Shown here: piece after piece, positions 21,773 through 31,278 of the stretch
How positions within the stretch are numbered: position 1 is the stretch's first letter
How the letters are laid out: the number at the start of each line of letters is the position of its first letter
From: Aliagarivorans taiwanensis DSM 22990
GTDB lineage: Bacteria > Pseudomonadota > Gammaproteobacteria > Enterobacterales > Celerinatantimonadaceae
DNA: 54,859 nt
Reading direction: 5' to 3'
NCBI RefSeq assembly: GCF_000429505.1
Contig: NZ_AUBZ01000035.1
Coordinates: 1 to 54,859 of the forward strand
The notes under the pieces: generated by a model
Database searches by the model: none
The model's input: only the letters and a program-made list of their open reading frames with translations
Told to the model about the DNA's origin: nothing
Translations under genes and position numbers: made by a program

Positions 21773-24643
21773 ATGCAACAAAGGGATATGGTGAGAAAAG
21801 TTAGGTTTCCACTACAGCTGCATCTGGCTACCATCATGGTACTGATGCTGGTGGTGACCTGCGCCATCATCGCTATTTTTAACTACCAGAAAACGTCCGA
21901 GATTGTTTCGTCAAATCAACGCGCTATCTTCAGCGAGATTGGCGAGAACGTGCTCGATCAGACGCGTTATACCTTAAACAGTGCCCAGTCTGCGGTACTG
22001 AATCTGCGCTACATTGAACCGACCGAACAAGATTTTCTGGAAAAGCCTGAGCGCTGGTTGATCATGCTGAGCAACGCCTTAGAGTTGCAACCCTTCCTCA
22101 GCTCGATCTATGTCGGTTTCGATAATGGTAGCTTTTATTTGGTGCGACGCTTTGACGATCAGGCTGATAGTCTGCGTCATGGCGGGCCGTTGGAAGCCCG
22201 GTACTCGGTGAACCAAGTATTGAAAGGCAAGGGTGAAATCCAATTCTATACCGAGGACCTGCAGTTTATTGCTGATCCTCTGGGGCGCGAGTACACCTAT
22301 GACCCACGAGAGCGTCCTTGGTATCAGTTGGCCAGCGAGCAACAAGAAATTGTGGTAACCAGCCCCTATCGTTTTTTTACCAGCCAAGACATCGGCATGA
22401 CCTTGGCCATTGCCGCACCTGACAAGCGCTTTGTAGTGGGCGCTGATATCACTTTGGTGGAGATGTCAAAGCTGCTACAGCGGCATGTGTTTACCCCTTC
22501 CACTGAGCTGGTGGTGTACAACGATTCCAAGACCTTGTTGGCCCACAGTAACCCGAGCCGCTTAGAAGTGCAGGCCGATAATCCACGGGCGCGCCAAGAG
22601 CTACCCAACCTCAATCAACTCGATGTGCCGGTCATGCAGCGTTTGGCGCAGCAGCAGCGCATCGGTGAGTTTGACCTTAAGGTGGGCTCTCAGACATGGC
22701 GTGGAGATGTGTCACTGATGGAGGTGGGGGTTGCCGACCTTTATCTTGGTATTGTTACGCCACTCGATGAGTTGCTTGGTGAGGCCAAATTGGCACGCGA
22801 TACCTCGATGCTGCTATCCACCATTATTATGGTGATTTCTATCCCCATCGCGTGGATGTTCTCGAGGATGATCTCCAAGCCACTGCGGCTGCTCAAAGAT
22901 CAGAGCGAAGCGATCATGTCGTTCGACTTTGCCAAATCCAAGCCCATCGACTCGATGGTGCAGGAGATCTACCAGCTAAGTAATACCACCGAGCGAATGA
23001 AAGCCACCATCGAGCAGTTCGCCGAAGTGTCGACCATCGTGGGGGAAGAAAACAGCTTCCAGCGCTTGCTGCAACGCTACCTAGACGAGCTCAACAAAAT
23101 CGTTGGTATGCCCACCGGGGCTATCTGGTTGGCCAAGGAAGACGGCTATGAGCTGGCAGCTCAGCGCGGTGAGAAGATTGCGTTGCCCGAGCAGTTAAAT
23201 GATGTGCAGGCGGCGCGTCAGCCCTTGGTGGCCAGCTTGCTCAATGAGTCGCACCACCGCCGCGCCAGTATGGTTCAGGTGAGTCACCAGCAGCAAGTGC
23301 ACTCTGCCATGATCTGCCCACTGATCGACCGCCAGCGCAAAGTGATTGGCTTGATGGTGATGTTGGGCGAGCCCGGTACCTTATTGAGCCGACAGCGTCT
23401 GTCTTTTCTAAATGCCTTGAGTGGGGTGATCACCGTGGCGGTGGAAAACCGCCAGCTGATCGACGCCCAAAAACAATTGATGCAGGCCTTTATCGAGCTA
23501 ATCGCCGACGCCATCGATGCCAAGTCGCCGTATACCGGGGCGCACTGTAAGCGGGTGCCAGAGCTGACTAAGATGTTGGCTAGGGCCGCTCAATACGAGA
23601 CCCAAGGCGAGTTTGCTTCGTTCTCACTCAACGATGATCAATGGGAAGAGCTGCATATCGCCAGTTGGCTGCACGATTGCGGCAAGGTTACTACCCCCGA
23701 GTACGTGGTTGACAAGGCCACCAAGCTCGAGACCATCTACGATCGCATCCACGAGGTCAGGATGCGCTTTGAGGTGCTCAAGCGCGACGCCCAGTTGGAA
23801 TACTGGCAGGCACGAGCGCAAGGCAAGCCTGCCGACAAACGCGAGTTGGAAGTGTTACTACGTGAACTCGATGAGGAGTTTGCTTTCGTTGCCAACTGTA
23901 ATCAGGGCGGCGAATTTATGGAGAAAGCCGATATTGCGCGGCTTAAAACCATCGGCCAACGGCGCTGGCTGCGCACCCTCGATGACCGCTTAGGACTTTC
24001 TCACCTTGAGCTGGACCGCCTCAAGGCCTATCCGGCCAAGCCGCTGCCGCACCTGGAAGCTTTGCTGGATAATAAAGACGAACACTGCCAGCTGCGTACC
24101 CCATCTGCGGTCGAGCAACCGGAAAACCCTTGGGGCTTTAAGCTCAATGTACCGGAGTTTGAGTACAACCGCGGTGAGCTGCACAACCTGAGTATCGCGC
24201 GCGGTACTCTCACCGAGGAAGAGCGCTACAAGATTAATGACCATATCGTGCAGACCATCATCATGCTCGAGCAGCTGCCATTTCCCAGCTACTTGTCAAA
24301 TGTGCCTGCGATTGCCGGCGGCCACCACGAGAAGATGGATGGCTCAGGCTATCCGCGCTGCCTGATGCGCGAGCAGATGCCTGTGACCGCGCGGATGATG
24401 GCGGTGGCGGATATCTTCGAGGCGCTGACCGCCTCTGACCGCCCTTACAAGAAGGGCAAGACCTTGAGCCAAGCCTTGAAGATTATGAGCTTTATGGCTA
24501 AAGATGAGCATATCGACCCTGCGCTATTCCGGCTGTTCCTGGAGCGGCGGGTTTACGAGAGTTATGCCAAGCAGTTCCTCGATAAAGAGCAAATCGATGA
24601 GGTGGATATCAGCGACTATTTACCTCAGGCCAAGTCGGCCTAG
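21773..24643 (+). CDS. Membrane HD-GYP cyclic-di-GMP phosphodiesterase with dCache, HAMP and GAF domains
   Basis: The 956-residue protein has a membrane helix at about 17-38, a large periplasmic dCache-like sensor (to about 330), a second helix near 345-365, a HAMP segment, a GAF-like domain at about 430-560 and an HD-GYP domain from about 570. Catalytic motifs are present: HCKRVPELTK near 591, WLHDCGKV near 635 and GGHHEKMDGSGYPRCL near 850. The spacing between HDxGK and HHEKxDGxGYP is about 215 residues, far longer than the usual 60 or so, so an extra charged helical segment is inserted in the domain. It should degrade c-di-GMP in response to an outside signal. The gene is divergent from mglBAC; GGAGG precedes the ATG. 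Confidence 0.85.
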   Translation: MQQRDMVRKVRFPLQLHLATIMVLMLVVTCAIIAIFNYQKTSEIVSSNQRAIFSEIGENVLDQTRYTLNSAQSAVLNLRYIEPTEQDFLEKPERWLIMLSNALELQPFLSSIYVGFDNGSFYLVRRFDDQADSLRHGGPLEARYSVNQVLKGKGEIQFYTEDLQFIADPLGREYTYDPRERPWYQLASEQQEIVVTSPYRFFTSQDIGMTLAIAAPDKRFVVGADITLVEMSKLLQRHVFTPSTELVVYNDSKTLLAHSNPSRLEVQADNPRARQELPNLNQLDVPVMQRLAQQQRIGEFDLKVGSQTWRGDVSLMEVGVADLYLGIVTPLDELLGEAKLARDTSMLLSTIIMVISIPIAWMFSRMISKPLRLLKDQSEAIMSFDFAKSKPIDSMVQEIYQLSNTTERMKATIEQFAEVSTIVGEENSFQRLLQRYLDELNKIVGMPTGAIWLAKEDGYELAAQRGEKIALPEQLNDVQAARQPLVASLLNESHHRRASMVQVSHQQQVHSAMICPLIDRQRKVIGLMVMLGEPGTLLSRQRLSFLNALSGVITVAVENRQLIDAQKQLMQAFIELIADAIDAKSPYTGAHCKRVPELTKMLARAAQYETQGEFASFSLNDDQWEELHIASWLHDCGKVTTPEYVVDKATKLETIYDRIHEVRMRFEVLKRDAQLEYWQARAQGKPADKRELEVLLRELDEEFAFVANCNQGGEFMEKADIARLKTIGQRRWLRTLDDRLGLSHLELDRLKAYPAKPLPHLEALLDNKDEHCQLRTPSAVEQPENPWGFKLNVPEFEYNRGELHNLSIARGTLTEEERYKINDHIVQTIIMLEQLPFPSYLSNVPAIAGGHHEKMDGSGYPRCLMREQMPVTARMMAVADIFEALTASDRPYKKGKTLSQALKIMSFMAKDEHIDPALFRLFLERRVYESYAKQFLDKEQIDEVDISDYLPQAKSA

Positions 24644-24644
24644 C

Positions 24645-25055
24645 TTAGCGTCTATCATCTCGACCTAGCTTAGGGCTATCATCAAAGAATACCGCCACCC
24701 AAATTGTCAGCTGCGCCGGGTCGGTCCACTCCACTCGGTGGCGCTCTCCTGCGGGTATGAGCAGATAATCTCCGGGGCCTAGGCGCATCTCTTTTGGCCG
24801 TGTTTCTTGTGGCTGTGTCGTTTCTGGCTGTGTTGTTTTTAGCTGTGTTTTGGGGGCATCGTCAAAGCGCAGTATGGCTGCGCCTTGCAACACGATTACC
24901 CACTCATGCTGATCTTGTTGATACCAAAAGCCGGGCTCCGAGCATTGGCCTTGGGAGAGGATCCGTTCAATCTTGACGCCTTTGGTGTCGATTAAGCTGG
25001 AGAACAGCTCGTTTTCGAGCTGTTTGGGGAGGTCTTGGAACAGGTTGCCATCCAT
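24645..25055 (-). CDS. Cupin-domain protein
   Basis: From ATG 25055 (after CGGAGCG) the protein has 136 residues. The cupin barrel shows QDQHEWVIVLQGAAILRF and LGPGDYLLIPAGERHRVEW, which supply the metal-binding His and Glu residues. Between the two motifs is a low-complexity Thr-Gln-Pro repeat (KTTQPETTQPQETRPKE), longer than usual for this loop and encoded by an imperfect DNA repeat. Ligand or substrate is unknown. It converges on the HD-GYP gene, with the two stop codons one base apart. Confidence 0.75.
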   Translation of the reverse strand: MDGNLFQDLPKQLENELFSSLIDTKGVKIERILSQGQCSEPGFWYQQDQHEWVIVLQGAAILRFDDAPKTQLKTTQPETTQPQETRPKEMRLGPGDYLLIPAGERHRVEWTDPAQLTIWVAVFFDDSPKLGRDDRR

Positions 25056-25142
25056 GCTTACGCTCCGTGCTAGTGGACCTATCGCTTTCTCTAGCTTAGC
25101 GGGCAACCTGAGTTTGCGGGTAATCTCTCTTACTGAGCCGCG

Positions 25143-26513
25143 TTAGTTTTGATAGATGCGCTCTGCCCATAATGCTAGCCCCGAGGTAACACTGCCAAAG
25201 TTATCGCCGCTGATCATCGGCAGTTTGAAATGCTGCTCAAGGGCCTGCTTAACCAGCGGTGAGTTGGCGCTACCGCCAGTAAGGAACAGCTGGTCGGGCT
25301 GGCAACCGGCCTGAGCGACCACCTGATCAGCCAAGCCAATGATCTTGCTCAGCAGCTTATCTGAGGCTTGCTGGTAGTGTTGCTGACTTACCTCGGTGCT
25401 GAGGCCATCATCGAGAAAGTCTAGTTCGACTTGGCTGCTGGCATGTTGGCTAAGGGCAATCTTGGCTTGTTCGGCACAGGCGCTCAGTTGGTAGGTCATG
25501 CGTTCTTGTTGCAAGGTCTGCAAACGCTTCAGCGGCGCAGCACCCTGCTTGATCAAATCTTGGATCAGCAGGCGGGTCTCTTTGGAGTAGAACTGCATCT
25601 GCGCCGGGAAGTTGTTTACCGCGGCGGCATCCCAAAACGGCGCGCCGGGCACGTTGCGACCACTGCTGAGGGCCATGCCCGCGCCCAGCTCGGGCATTAG
25701 CGCTTCCATGTTCAGGGCAATATCAAAGTCATTCCCGCCGATCCGCTCACCGCTGTAGCCCAGCACCAACTGTTGATGGTCATGGCTGTCCAGATAACCG
25801 GGGCCCATGGTGAGCATCGAGACATCGCTGGTACCACCGCCGATATCCACCACCATCACCTTGCGCTCCTCGCTCAGTTGGTGCTGATAGGCCAGGCCCG
25901 CGGCCATCGGTTCATACAGGAACTCGACCTGCTTGAAACCAACAAAATTGGCCGCTTTAGTGAGGATCGCCAGCGCTTGCTGGTTGCTCTGCTCGCTATC
26001 CAGCCCTTGGAAGTTAACCGGGCGACCGATCACCACTTTCTCTAGGCGTTGGCCATGGACCTGCTCGGCGCGCTGCTTAAGGTGTAGCATCATTGCCGCG
26101 CAGATATCCTCAAAACGCTGCTGCTGGCGCTCTGGCAGGCCGGAGGCACCCAGGAAAGACTTAGGCGAGCGCACGTAGTAACAGTCGCCAGGGTCATCGA
26201 GATACTCATGCAGGGCGTGTTTGCCGAAGCTGAGCTGGTCGCCGTAGCCATCCAGTTTTAACTCGCGCATGGCGCGCAAGCTGCTGTTCAGGGTTTCGCT
26301 GCGTGCCTGTTGGTAGGCTTGCTCCAACCCATGCTGCTCAAGGGCGCGAAACAACCAGCCGGAAATCATATCGGCATGGGGGGCAAACATGGTTGAAGGC
26401 ATGTACTGGCCATGCTCTGGCAAGGTCAACAAGCGAGGCTGCTGAGCGTCAACAACGCCCAGCGCGCAATTGGAGGTGCCGAAGTCAAAACCGGCGATGG
26501 ATGAGGTGGTCAT
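25143..26513 (-). CDS. yegD: Hsp70-like ATPase YegD
   Basis: The 456-residue protein is an actin-fold ATPase related to the DnaK nucleotide-binding domain but lacking the C-terminal substrate domain. Phosphate loops are GFDFGTSNCALGVV at the N-terminus and VVDIGGGTSDVSML near residue 215, and the adenosine motif is LTGGSANSPLVK near 410. The stretch YYVRSPKSFLGASG is typical of YegD. Its cellular client is unknown. Confidence 0.88.
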   Translation of the reverse strand: MTTSSIAGFDFGTSNCALGVVDAQQPRLLTLPEHGQYMPSTMFAPHADMISGWLFRALEQHGLEQAYQQARSETLNSSLRAMRELKLDGYGDQLSFGKHALHEYLDDPGDCYYVRSPKSFLGASGLPERQQQRFEDICAAMMLHLKQRAEQVHGQRLEKVVIGRPVNFQGLDSEQSNQQALAILTKAANFVGFKQVEFLYEPMAAGLAYQHQLSEERKVMVVDIGGGTSDVSMLTMGPGYLDSHDHQQLVLGYSGERIGGNDFDIALNMEALMPELGAGMALSSGRNVPGAPFWDAAAVNNFPAQMQFYSKETRLLIQDLIKQGAAPLKRLQTLQQERMTYQLSACAEQAKIALSQHASSQVELDFLDDGLSTEVSQQHYQQASDKLLSKIIGLADQVVAQAGCQPDQLFLTGGSANSPLVKQALEQHFKLPMISGDNFGSVTSGLALWAERIYQN

Positions 26514-26764
26514 GGATGCGCGCCCTGTTTAGCAAAAAGCCGCGCAGAGTAACCAAGTCTGCAGGCTAAGTAAAGCGCTATCCCTATGCCTGCCAGTGCT
26601 CAAATCGTGTTCACTCAGTGGCGATGATTTGTTTATATAACAAAGTAACCAATAGTGTTTCTTGGTGGGGCGGTTTTCTTGGTAAGGATTGCTTAGTTAA
26701 TCCGGTCCGCTAGAGCATTGCCTAACTAGAACAGGGCTGCATGCACAATTTGAGGGAGACAAGG

Positions 26765-27442
26765 ATGAAAACTGCATTAGTTACCGGAGGGAACCGGGGC
26801 ATTGGCGAGGCTATCGTGAGCGGGCTTGCCAGTCAGGGCTATCACGTGCTGCTCGGTTGTCGCAGCTTGGCGGCGGGGCAGAAGAGAGCACTGGCTACCC
26901 TGGGCAGCGTCACCGCGGTGGAGTTGGAGCTGGGCGATCCGGTGCAGTTAGCTGGACATATTGATCAGCTGCCGTCGCAACACCCGAGAATCGATGTGTT
27001 GGTGAACAATGCTGGGGTGCTTAATCAGGGCGGGATCATGGAGGTGGACCTGGCCACCTTGCAAGCTGCGATGCAGGTGAATTTCTGGTCAGCGTTTCAG
27101 CTCGCTCAGGCCATACTGCCGGGCATGTTGTCGCGTAACTACGGGCGAATCGTCAATGTCTCATCGGGCTGGGGCTCATTTCACGAGGGGCTGGCGGGAC
27201 CTGCTGCTTACTCCCTGAGCAAGGCTGCGCTAAATGCACTGACCGCCATCATGTCTCACGATATCGGCCAGAACATCAAGATTAACGCCACCTGTCCGGG
27301 TTGGGTGCGCCCGCGTATGGGCGGCGATCAAGCAGAGCGAAGCCCGCAGCAGGGAGCTGAAACCGCACTTTGGCTGGCGACTTTGCCGCCCGAGGGGCCG
27401 AGCGGCGGGCTGTTCCGTGACAAGCAGTTAATTGCCTGGTGA
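26765..27442 (+). CDS. Short-chain dehydrogenase/reductase
   Basis: The 225-residue SDR has the NAD(P) motif TGGNRGIGEAIV, the NNAG motif (VLVNNAGVLNQGG), the catalytic Ser in VNVSSGWGS and YSLSK with catalytic Tyr and Lys. It resembles carbonyl-reductase-like SDRs; the substrate cannot be told. ATG 26765 after GAGGGAGACAAGG was chosen over the upstream ATG at 26741. Its 3' end overlaps the convergent aldo/keto reductase gene by 15 bp. Confidence 0.85.
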   Translation: MKTALVTGGNRGIGEAIVSGLASQGYHVLLGCRSLAAGQKRALATLGSVTAVELELGDPVQLAGHIDQLPSQHPRIDVLVNNAGVLNQGGIMEVDLATLQAAMQVNFWSAFQLAQAILPGMLSRNYGRIVNVSSGWGSFHEGLAGPAAYSLSKAALNALTAIMSHDIGQNIKINATCPGWVRPRMGGDQAERSPQQGAETALWLATLPPEGPSGGLFRDKQLIAW

Positions 27443-28450
27443 CAAGATGGCTTCGATGGCTGAGAGTTCGTCGTCCGCTAGCTGCAGGTTATCTAAGGCT
27501 GCAACGTTGTTCTCCAGTTGCGAAGGGGAGCTAGCGCCGATTAACACCGAGCTGACCCGCGGGTCTTTGAGAAGCCAAGCGATGGCTAGCTGAGACAGGC
27601 TTTGACCGCGCTGCTGGGCAATCTGATTGAGCGCGTTTAGTTGCGGCTGTGCCTGCTCCACCCGCTGGGTCTCCAGGTAGGTCATAGCTTTGGCGGCGCG
27701 TGAATCTTGTGGGATCCCTTGCAGGTAACGATCGGTCAACAGCCCTTGGGCGAGCGGTGAGAAGGCAATGCAGCCACTGCCGCCTTGCTCTAGGGTATCC
27801 AGCAGTCCATCTTCCACCCAGCGATCTAACATCGAGTAACGCGCCTGATGTAGCAAACATGGCGTACCCGCCTGTTGCAATAACTGGATAGCCTGCTCTG
27901 CCAGCTCTTTGGGGTAGTTAGAGATGCCTACGTAGAGCGCCTTACCACTGCGTACGATATCGCTCAGCGCGTGCATGGTTTCGCTAAGTGGGGTATCCGG
28001 GTCGGGGCAGTGGTGGTAGAACACATCCACATACTCCAGCTGCATCCGCTTTAGGCTTTGATCTAGACTGGAGACCAGATACTTTCGTGAGCCGCCACGC
28101 CCATAGGGCCCCGGCCACATGTCGTAGCCCGCCTTGGTGGAGATAAACAGCTCATCACGGTGGCTGGCAAAGTCGCTATGCAACATCCGGCCAAAATTCT
28201 GCTCGGCGCTGCCGTAACTCGGGCCATAGTTGTTCGCCAGATCGAAGTGGGTAATCCCCAGATTGAAGGCTTTGCGAGCGATATGCTGTGCCTGCAAATA
28301 ACTGTCTACCGAGCCAAAGTTGTGCCACAGGCCCAACGACAATGCCGGCAGCCGCACCCCACTGTGGCCGCACTGGCGGTAATCCATTGATTGGTAACGT
28401 TGTAGATTTGCATGATAGGGGAGCAGGGCAGATTTATCGTTGATATCCAT
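27428..28450 (-). CDS. gpr: Aldo/keto reductase of the L-glyceraldehyde 3-phosphate reductase type
   Basis: The 340-residue protein closely follows E. coli YghZ/Gpr, which reduces L-glyceraldehyde 3-phosphate with NADPH and helps detoxify methylglyoxal. Shared stretches are CGHSGVRLPALSLGLWHNFG, GITHFDLANNYGPSYGSAE, STKAGYDMWPGPYGRGGSRK and CIAFSPLAQGLLTDRYL. Catalytic residues are the Asp and Tyr of DLANNYG, the Lys of STKAG and the His of FYHHCPD. The 22-residue leader before MDYRQCG matches the longer N-terminus of the family. Confidence 0.88.
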   Translation of the reverse strand: MDINDKSALLPYHANLQRYQSMDYRQCGHSGVRLPALSLGLWHNFGSVDSYLQAQHIARKAFNLGITHFDLANNYGPSYGSAEQNFGRMLHSDFASHRDELFISTKAGYDMWPGPYGRGGSRKYLVSSLDQSLKRMQLEYVDVFYHHCPDPDTPLSETMHALSDIVRSGKALYVGISNYPKELAEQAIQLLQQAGTPCLLHQARYSMLDRWVEDGLLDTLEQGGSGCIAFSPLAQGLLTDRYLQGIPQDSRAAKAMTYLETQRVEQAQPQLNALNQIAQQRGQSLSQLAIAWLLKDPRVSSVLIGASSPSQLENNVAALDNLQLADDELSAIEAILSPGN

Positions 28451-28541
28451 GGGGGCCTCGGTATCCAGAAAGCGGGAAATCGTTTACCCGGCTAGTGTGA
28501 AGGGTTTATCTGACCGGAGCGAGTATCAGCAAGGTGAACTG

Positions 28542-28616
28542 AGACTGCTCTCACACAGATAGCTCTCACATAGAAAGTTCTCACGCAGATTGCTGTTGGG
28601 TAGATAGCTCTCACAG
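28542..28616 (-). repeat. Five imperfect 15-bp tandem repeats
   Basis: Units start at 28542, 28557, 28572, 28587 and 28602, with consensus AGATAGCTCTCACAC. The fourth is the most divergent. They lie between the gpr start and the 3' end of the diguanylate cyclase gene. Confidence 0.85.
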
Positions 28617-28643
28617 GCTTGCTGGTGGAAACGTCGGGCAAGC

Positions 28644-29897
28644 TTATTCACCGTCTCCGTCGGCAATTTGCACTTGGTCTTTACCGCTATGCTTCGCTTG
28701 GTAAAGCGCTTTGTCGGCGCGGTCCACCAAGCTCAGTGCGGTGTGGTCCTGCGGACTTAAACAAGCAACGCCGATACTCACCGTTAGCGGCACCCGGGTA
28801 TGTTGGTTAAACACTTCCAGCTTGCGGATGGTGTCGCACAGCTGCTCGGCAATCTCACAGGCGCGAGCGAGCGGGGCAAACGGCAGCAGCACCAAGAACT
28901 CCTCACCTCCCCAGCGGGCGGCGTGGTCGCTGTCGCGGATGCCCTGCTTACAGCACCAGGCGAGTTGCTTGAGCACCTCATCGCCACAGTTGTGGCCGTG
29001 GGTGTCGTTGATTTGCTTGAAGTTGTCGACATCCAACAGCAGGGCGCACAAGGGGCGCTGCATCTTGCGGCACAGCGAGAACTCTTTTTGCAAGGTGGTG
29101 GTCATCGCCCAGCGGTTCATCAGCAAGGTCAGGTTGTCGTAGTTGGCGCGCAGCTCCAATTGCTGCTGGCGATAGTACTGCTCGCTGTAATCGAGCATCA
29201 GGATCTGCACCGCCGCTTCGTCGCCCCATAGCACCCGCGATTGAGACAACTGCGCCCAGCACTGGGAGCCATCGGCCAACTGTAGCTGCAGCACCTGCTC
29301 ATTGATCGCCTCTCCCTTGCTCATCAGCTGTTGATACTGCTGCTCGGTAAGCGGCTGCTGTTCGTGCAAGAACACATCCTTGAGGCTGGAGATGCGCATC
29401 AAGGTGGCGTCGTCGTCGTAGCCAAGTAGCTCGGCGGCGGCGCGGTTGCAAAACAAGATGGTAAAGTCGCGATGCACCACAATGCCCTGCAGTGAGCTCT
29501 CTAGTAGCGCCCGATAACGTTGCTCGCTGGCCGCGAGGCGCTTGCTGGCATCGATCTGCGCGCTCAGGTCAACAATGGAGATTTGCAGTGCCGGCTGGCC
29601 GCCCCACTCGGTGATATGGTCTACGGTGAGTACCGTGAGCTCATTGCCGTGTTTATCGCGGTTTTTAAAGATGCGGCTTCGCGGCGGTTCTTCACCATCC
29701 ATCACTGCTTGGTAGGCACGTTTTGCCTCGATGTGGTCGCTTTCATCGATCAGAGGCAGCAGGCTACCCAGAGACATGATCTCTTCTGCGCTGCGGTAAC
29801 CAAACACCCGGGCATAGTAATCGTCGACGTACAAGGGTTCGAAATCACGGTGGATGACCATGCCATAAAAACTGCTGAAGGTATCGAATGGTTCCAT
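28644..29897 (-). CDS. Diguanylate cyclase with two PAS domains
   Basis: The 417-residue cytoplasmic protein has two PAS domains that share a GxVxHRD opening (GMVIHRDFEPLYVD near residue 12, GIVVHRDFTILFCN near 137). A C-terminal GGDEF domain follows from about 250, with LLLDVDNFKQINDTHGHNCG and the active-site RWGGEEFLVLLP. The inhibitory RxxD site (RDSD) is in place before it, so product inhibition is likely. It should make c-di-GMP; the signal is unknown. The window also carries an HD-GYP phosphodiesterase about 5 kb away. Confidence 0.9.
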   Translation of the reverse strand: MEPFDTFSSFYGMVIHRDFEPLYVDDYYARVFGYRSAEEIMSLGSLLPLIDESDHIEAKRAYQAVMDGEEPPRSRIFKNRDKHGNELTVLTVDHITEWGGQPALQISIVDLSAQIDASKRLAASEQRYRALLESSLQGIVVHRDFTILFCNRAAAELLGYDDDATLMRISSLKDVFLHEQQPLTEQQYQQLMSKGEAINEQVLQLQLADGSQCWAQLSQSRVLWGDEAAVQILMLDYSEQYYRQQQLELRANYDNLTLLMNRWAMTTTLQKEFSLCRKMQRPLCALLLDVDNFKQINDTHGHNCGDEVLKQLAWCCKQGIRDSDHAARWGGEEFLVLLPFAPLARACEIAEQLCDTIRKLEVFNQHTRVPLTVSIGVACLSPQDHTALSLVDRADKALYQAKHSGKDQVQIADGDGE

Positions 29898-29971
29898 GCG
29901 TTGCCCAGATCTAATACTTAAGTAGCAAGTCTAGGCAGGCATAGCTACTTGCTCAAATTATCAGCATAAGT

Positions 29972-30424
29972 TCATAGCGATGGATCCATTTGGTAGGTCA
30001 GCCAATGGGTCTTGTTGGCTAGCTGTTGGTACAGTGCCTGCGCCGTATGGTTGTCATGGGCGGTAATCCAACGGACGCAGGGCCATTGGTGAGCGATAGC
30101 TTCGCGTTGCAGGGCGAGCAGCAGCGCTTTTGCGATCCCTTGGCGGCGGGCATCGGGCGCAACAAACAGGTCATCGAGAAAGCCCACCTCGGCGGCGCGC
30201 AGCGGTGAGGGCATACTGCGATAATGAATGAGCCCAACGATACGCTGCTGCTTATCCACTGCCAGTTGGCAATAAAAGGGCTTATTAGGATCGCTAATCC
30301 ACGTCCATACCTTAGCGCGCATCTGCTGACTACTCTCAACCTGATAAAAGGCTGCATACTGCGCGTAGAGATCTTGCCACTGTTGCCAATCTTCGGCTTG
30401 CGGCGGTCGAATAGTGATGCCCAT
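29972..30424 (-). CDS. GNAT-family N-acetyltransferase
   Basis: The 150-residue protein has the acetyl-CoA-binding motif DDLFVAPDARRQGIAKALL and the following NHTAQALYQQL helix of GNAT enzymes. The substrate is unknown. GGGAGGAG precedes the ATG. It is downstream of, and in the same direction as, a second GNAT gene with a 29-bp gap, so the two may be cotranscribed. Confidence 0.85.
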   Translation of the reverse strand: MGITIRPPQAEDWQQWQDLYAQYAAFYQVESSQQMRAKVWTWISDPNKPFYCQLAVDKQQRIVGLIHYRSMPSPLRAAEVGFLDDLFVAPDARRQGIAKALLLALQREAIAHQWPCVRWITAHDNHTAQALYQQLANKTHWLTYQMDPSL

Positions 30425-30453
30425 GACTCCTCCCTGTTTTCGGTCATTGAGTG

Positions 30454-31173
30454 CTAGCTATTGCGAATCGTCGTGAGGCTGAGTTTTTGTTGCCCGTGTT
30501 GGTCGAAGTTATCTGGCGCCAACCACTGCTCTAGCTCAGACTTACGCGCGGGCCACTCCTTATCGATAATCGAAAACCACGCAGTGTCGCGGTTGCGCTG
30601 TTTATACACCCGCGCTTGGCGAAAGGTGCCCTCATAGATAAAGCCCAAGCGCTCACTGGCATTGCGCGAGGCCTGATTCAAGCTGTCGCACTTCCACTCA
30701 TAGCGGCGATAGCCAAGTTCGTCAAAGGCGTGGCGCATCATCAGATACATAGCTTCGGTGCTTAGTCGTGAACGCTGCAAGGCGGGCGAGAAATGCAGGT
30801 GGCCGACTTCGATGGCACCTTGTTCAGGGTCGATCCGCAAATAACTGGCCAGCCCCATTGTATTGTCGGTTTGCTGATCGACCAACACATAAAACAGCGG
30901 GTCTTGGCTTCTGCTTAGTGTCTCCAACCACTGCTGGAACTGCGGATAGTCTGCCCAAGGGGTATAGCTTAGGTAGGTGAAGGTTGTGGCGTTGGTATCT
31001 TGGATATAGGCGGCATACAAGCTGTTGGCATGGCGTGCGAGGTCGATGGCCTCAAGCCTTACGTAGCGGCCGTTAAGTGTTTGTCCGCTGGGAACTGATG
31101 CGCCTGACCAGTTTGGCAGGGGCTCACCGATGGGCAAGCTAGCTGAGCGCTTATCGTTGTAACTGTTGTGCAT
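30454..31173 (-). CDS. GNAT-family acetyltransferase, RimJ/RimL-like
   Basis: The 239-residue protein has the N-terminal LNGRYVRLEAIDLARHANSL, the central VGHLHFSPALQRSRLSTEAM and YRRYEWKCDSLNQASRNASE, followed by RLGFIYEGTFRQA, as in protein or antibiotic N-acetyltransferases of the RimJ/RimL branch. The real substrate is unknown. It is divergent from the MocR-type regulator 105 bp away, so it is a plausible target of that regulator. Confidence 0.82.
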   Translation of the reverse strand: MHNSYNDKRSASLPIGEPLPNWSGASVPSGQTLNGRYVRLEAIDLARHANSLYAAYIQDTNATTFTYLSYTPWADYPQFQQWLETLSRSQDPLFYVLVDQQTDNTMGLASYLRIDPEQGAIEVGHLHFSPALQRSRLSTEAMYLMMRHAFDELGYRRYEWKCDSLNQASRNASERLGFIYEGTFRQARVYKQRNRDTAWFSIIDKEWPARKSELEQWLAPDNFDQHGQQKLSLTTIRNS

Positions 31174-31278
31174 GGTATCTGGGCTTTCTCATAATAACTA
31201 CGGTGTATGGATACTCATGCTAGGGTTGATTTGGTATTTTAAAAATAACCACTTTTGCATAATTTAAGCATACCAATC

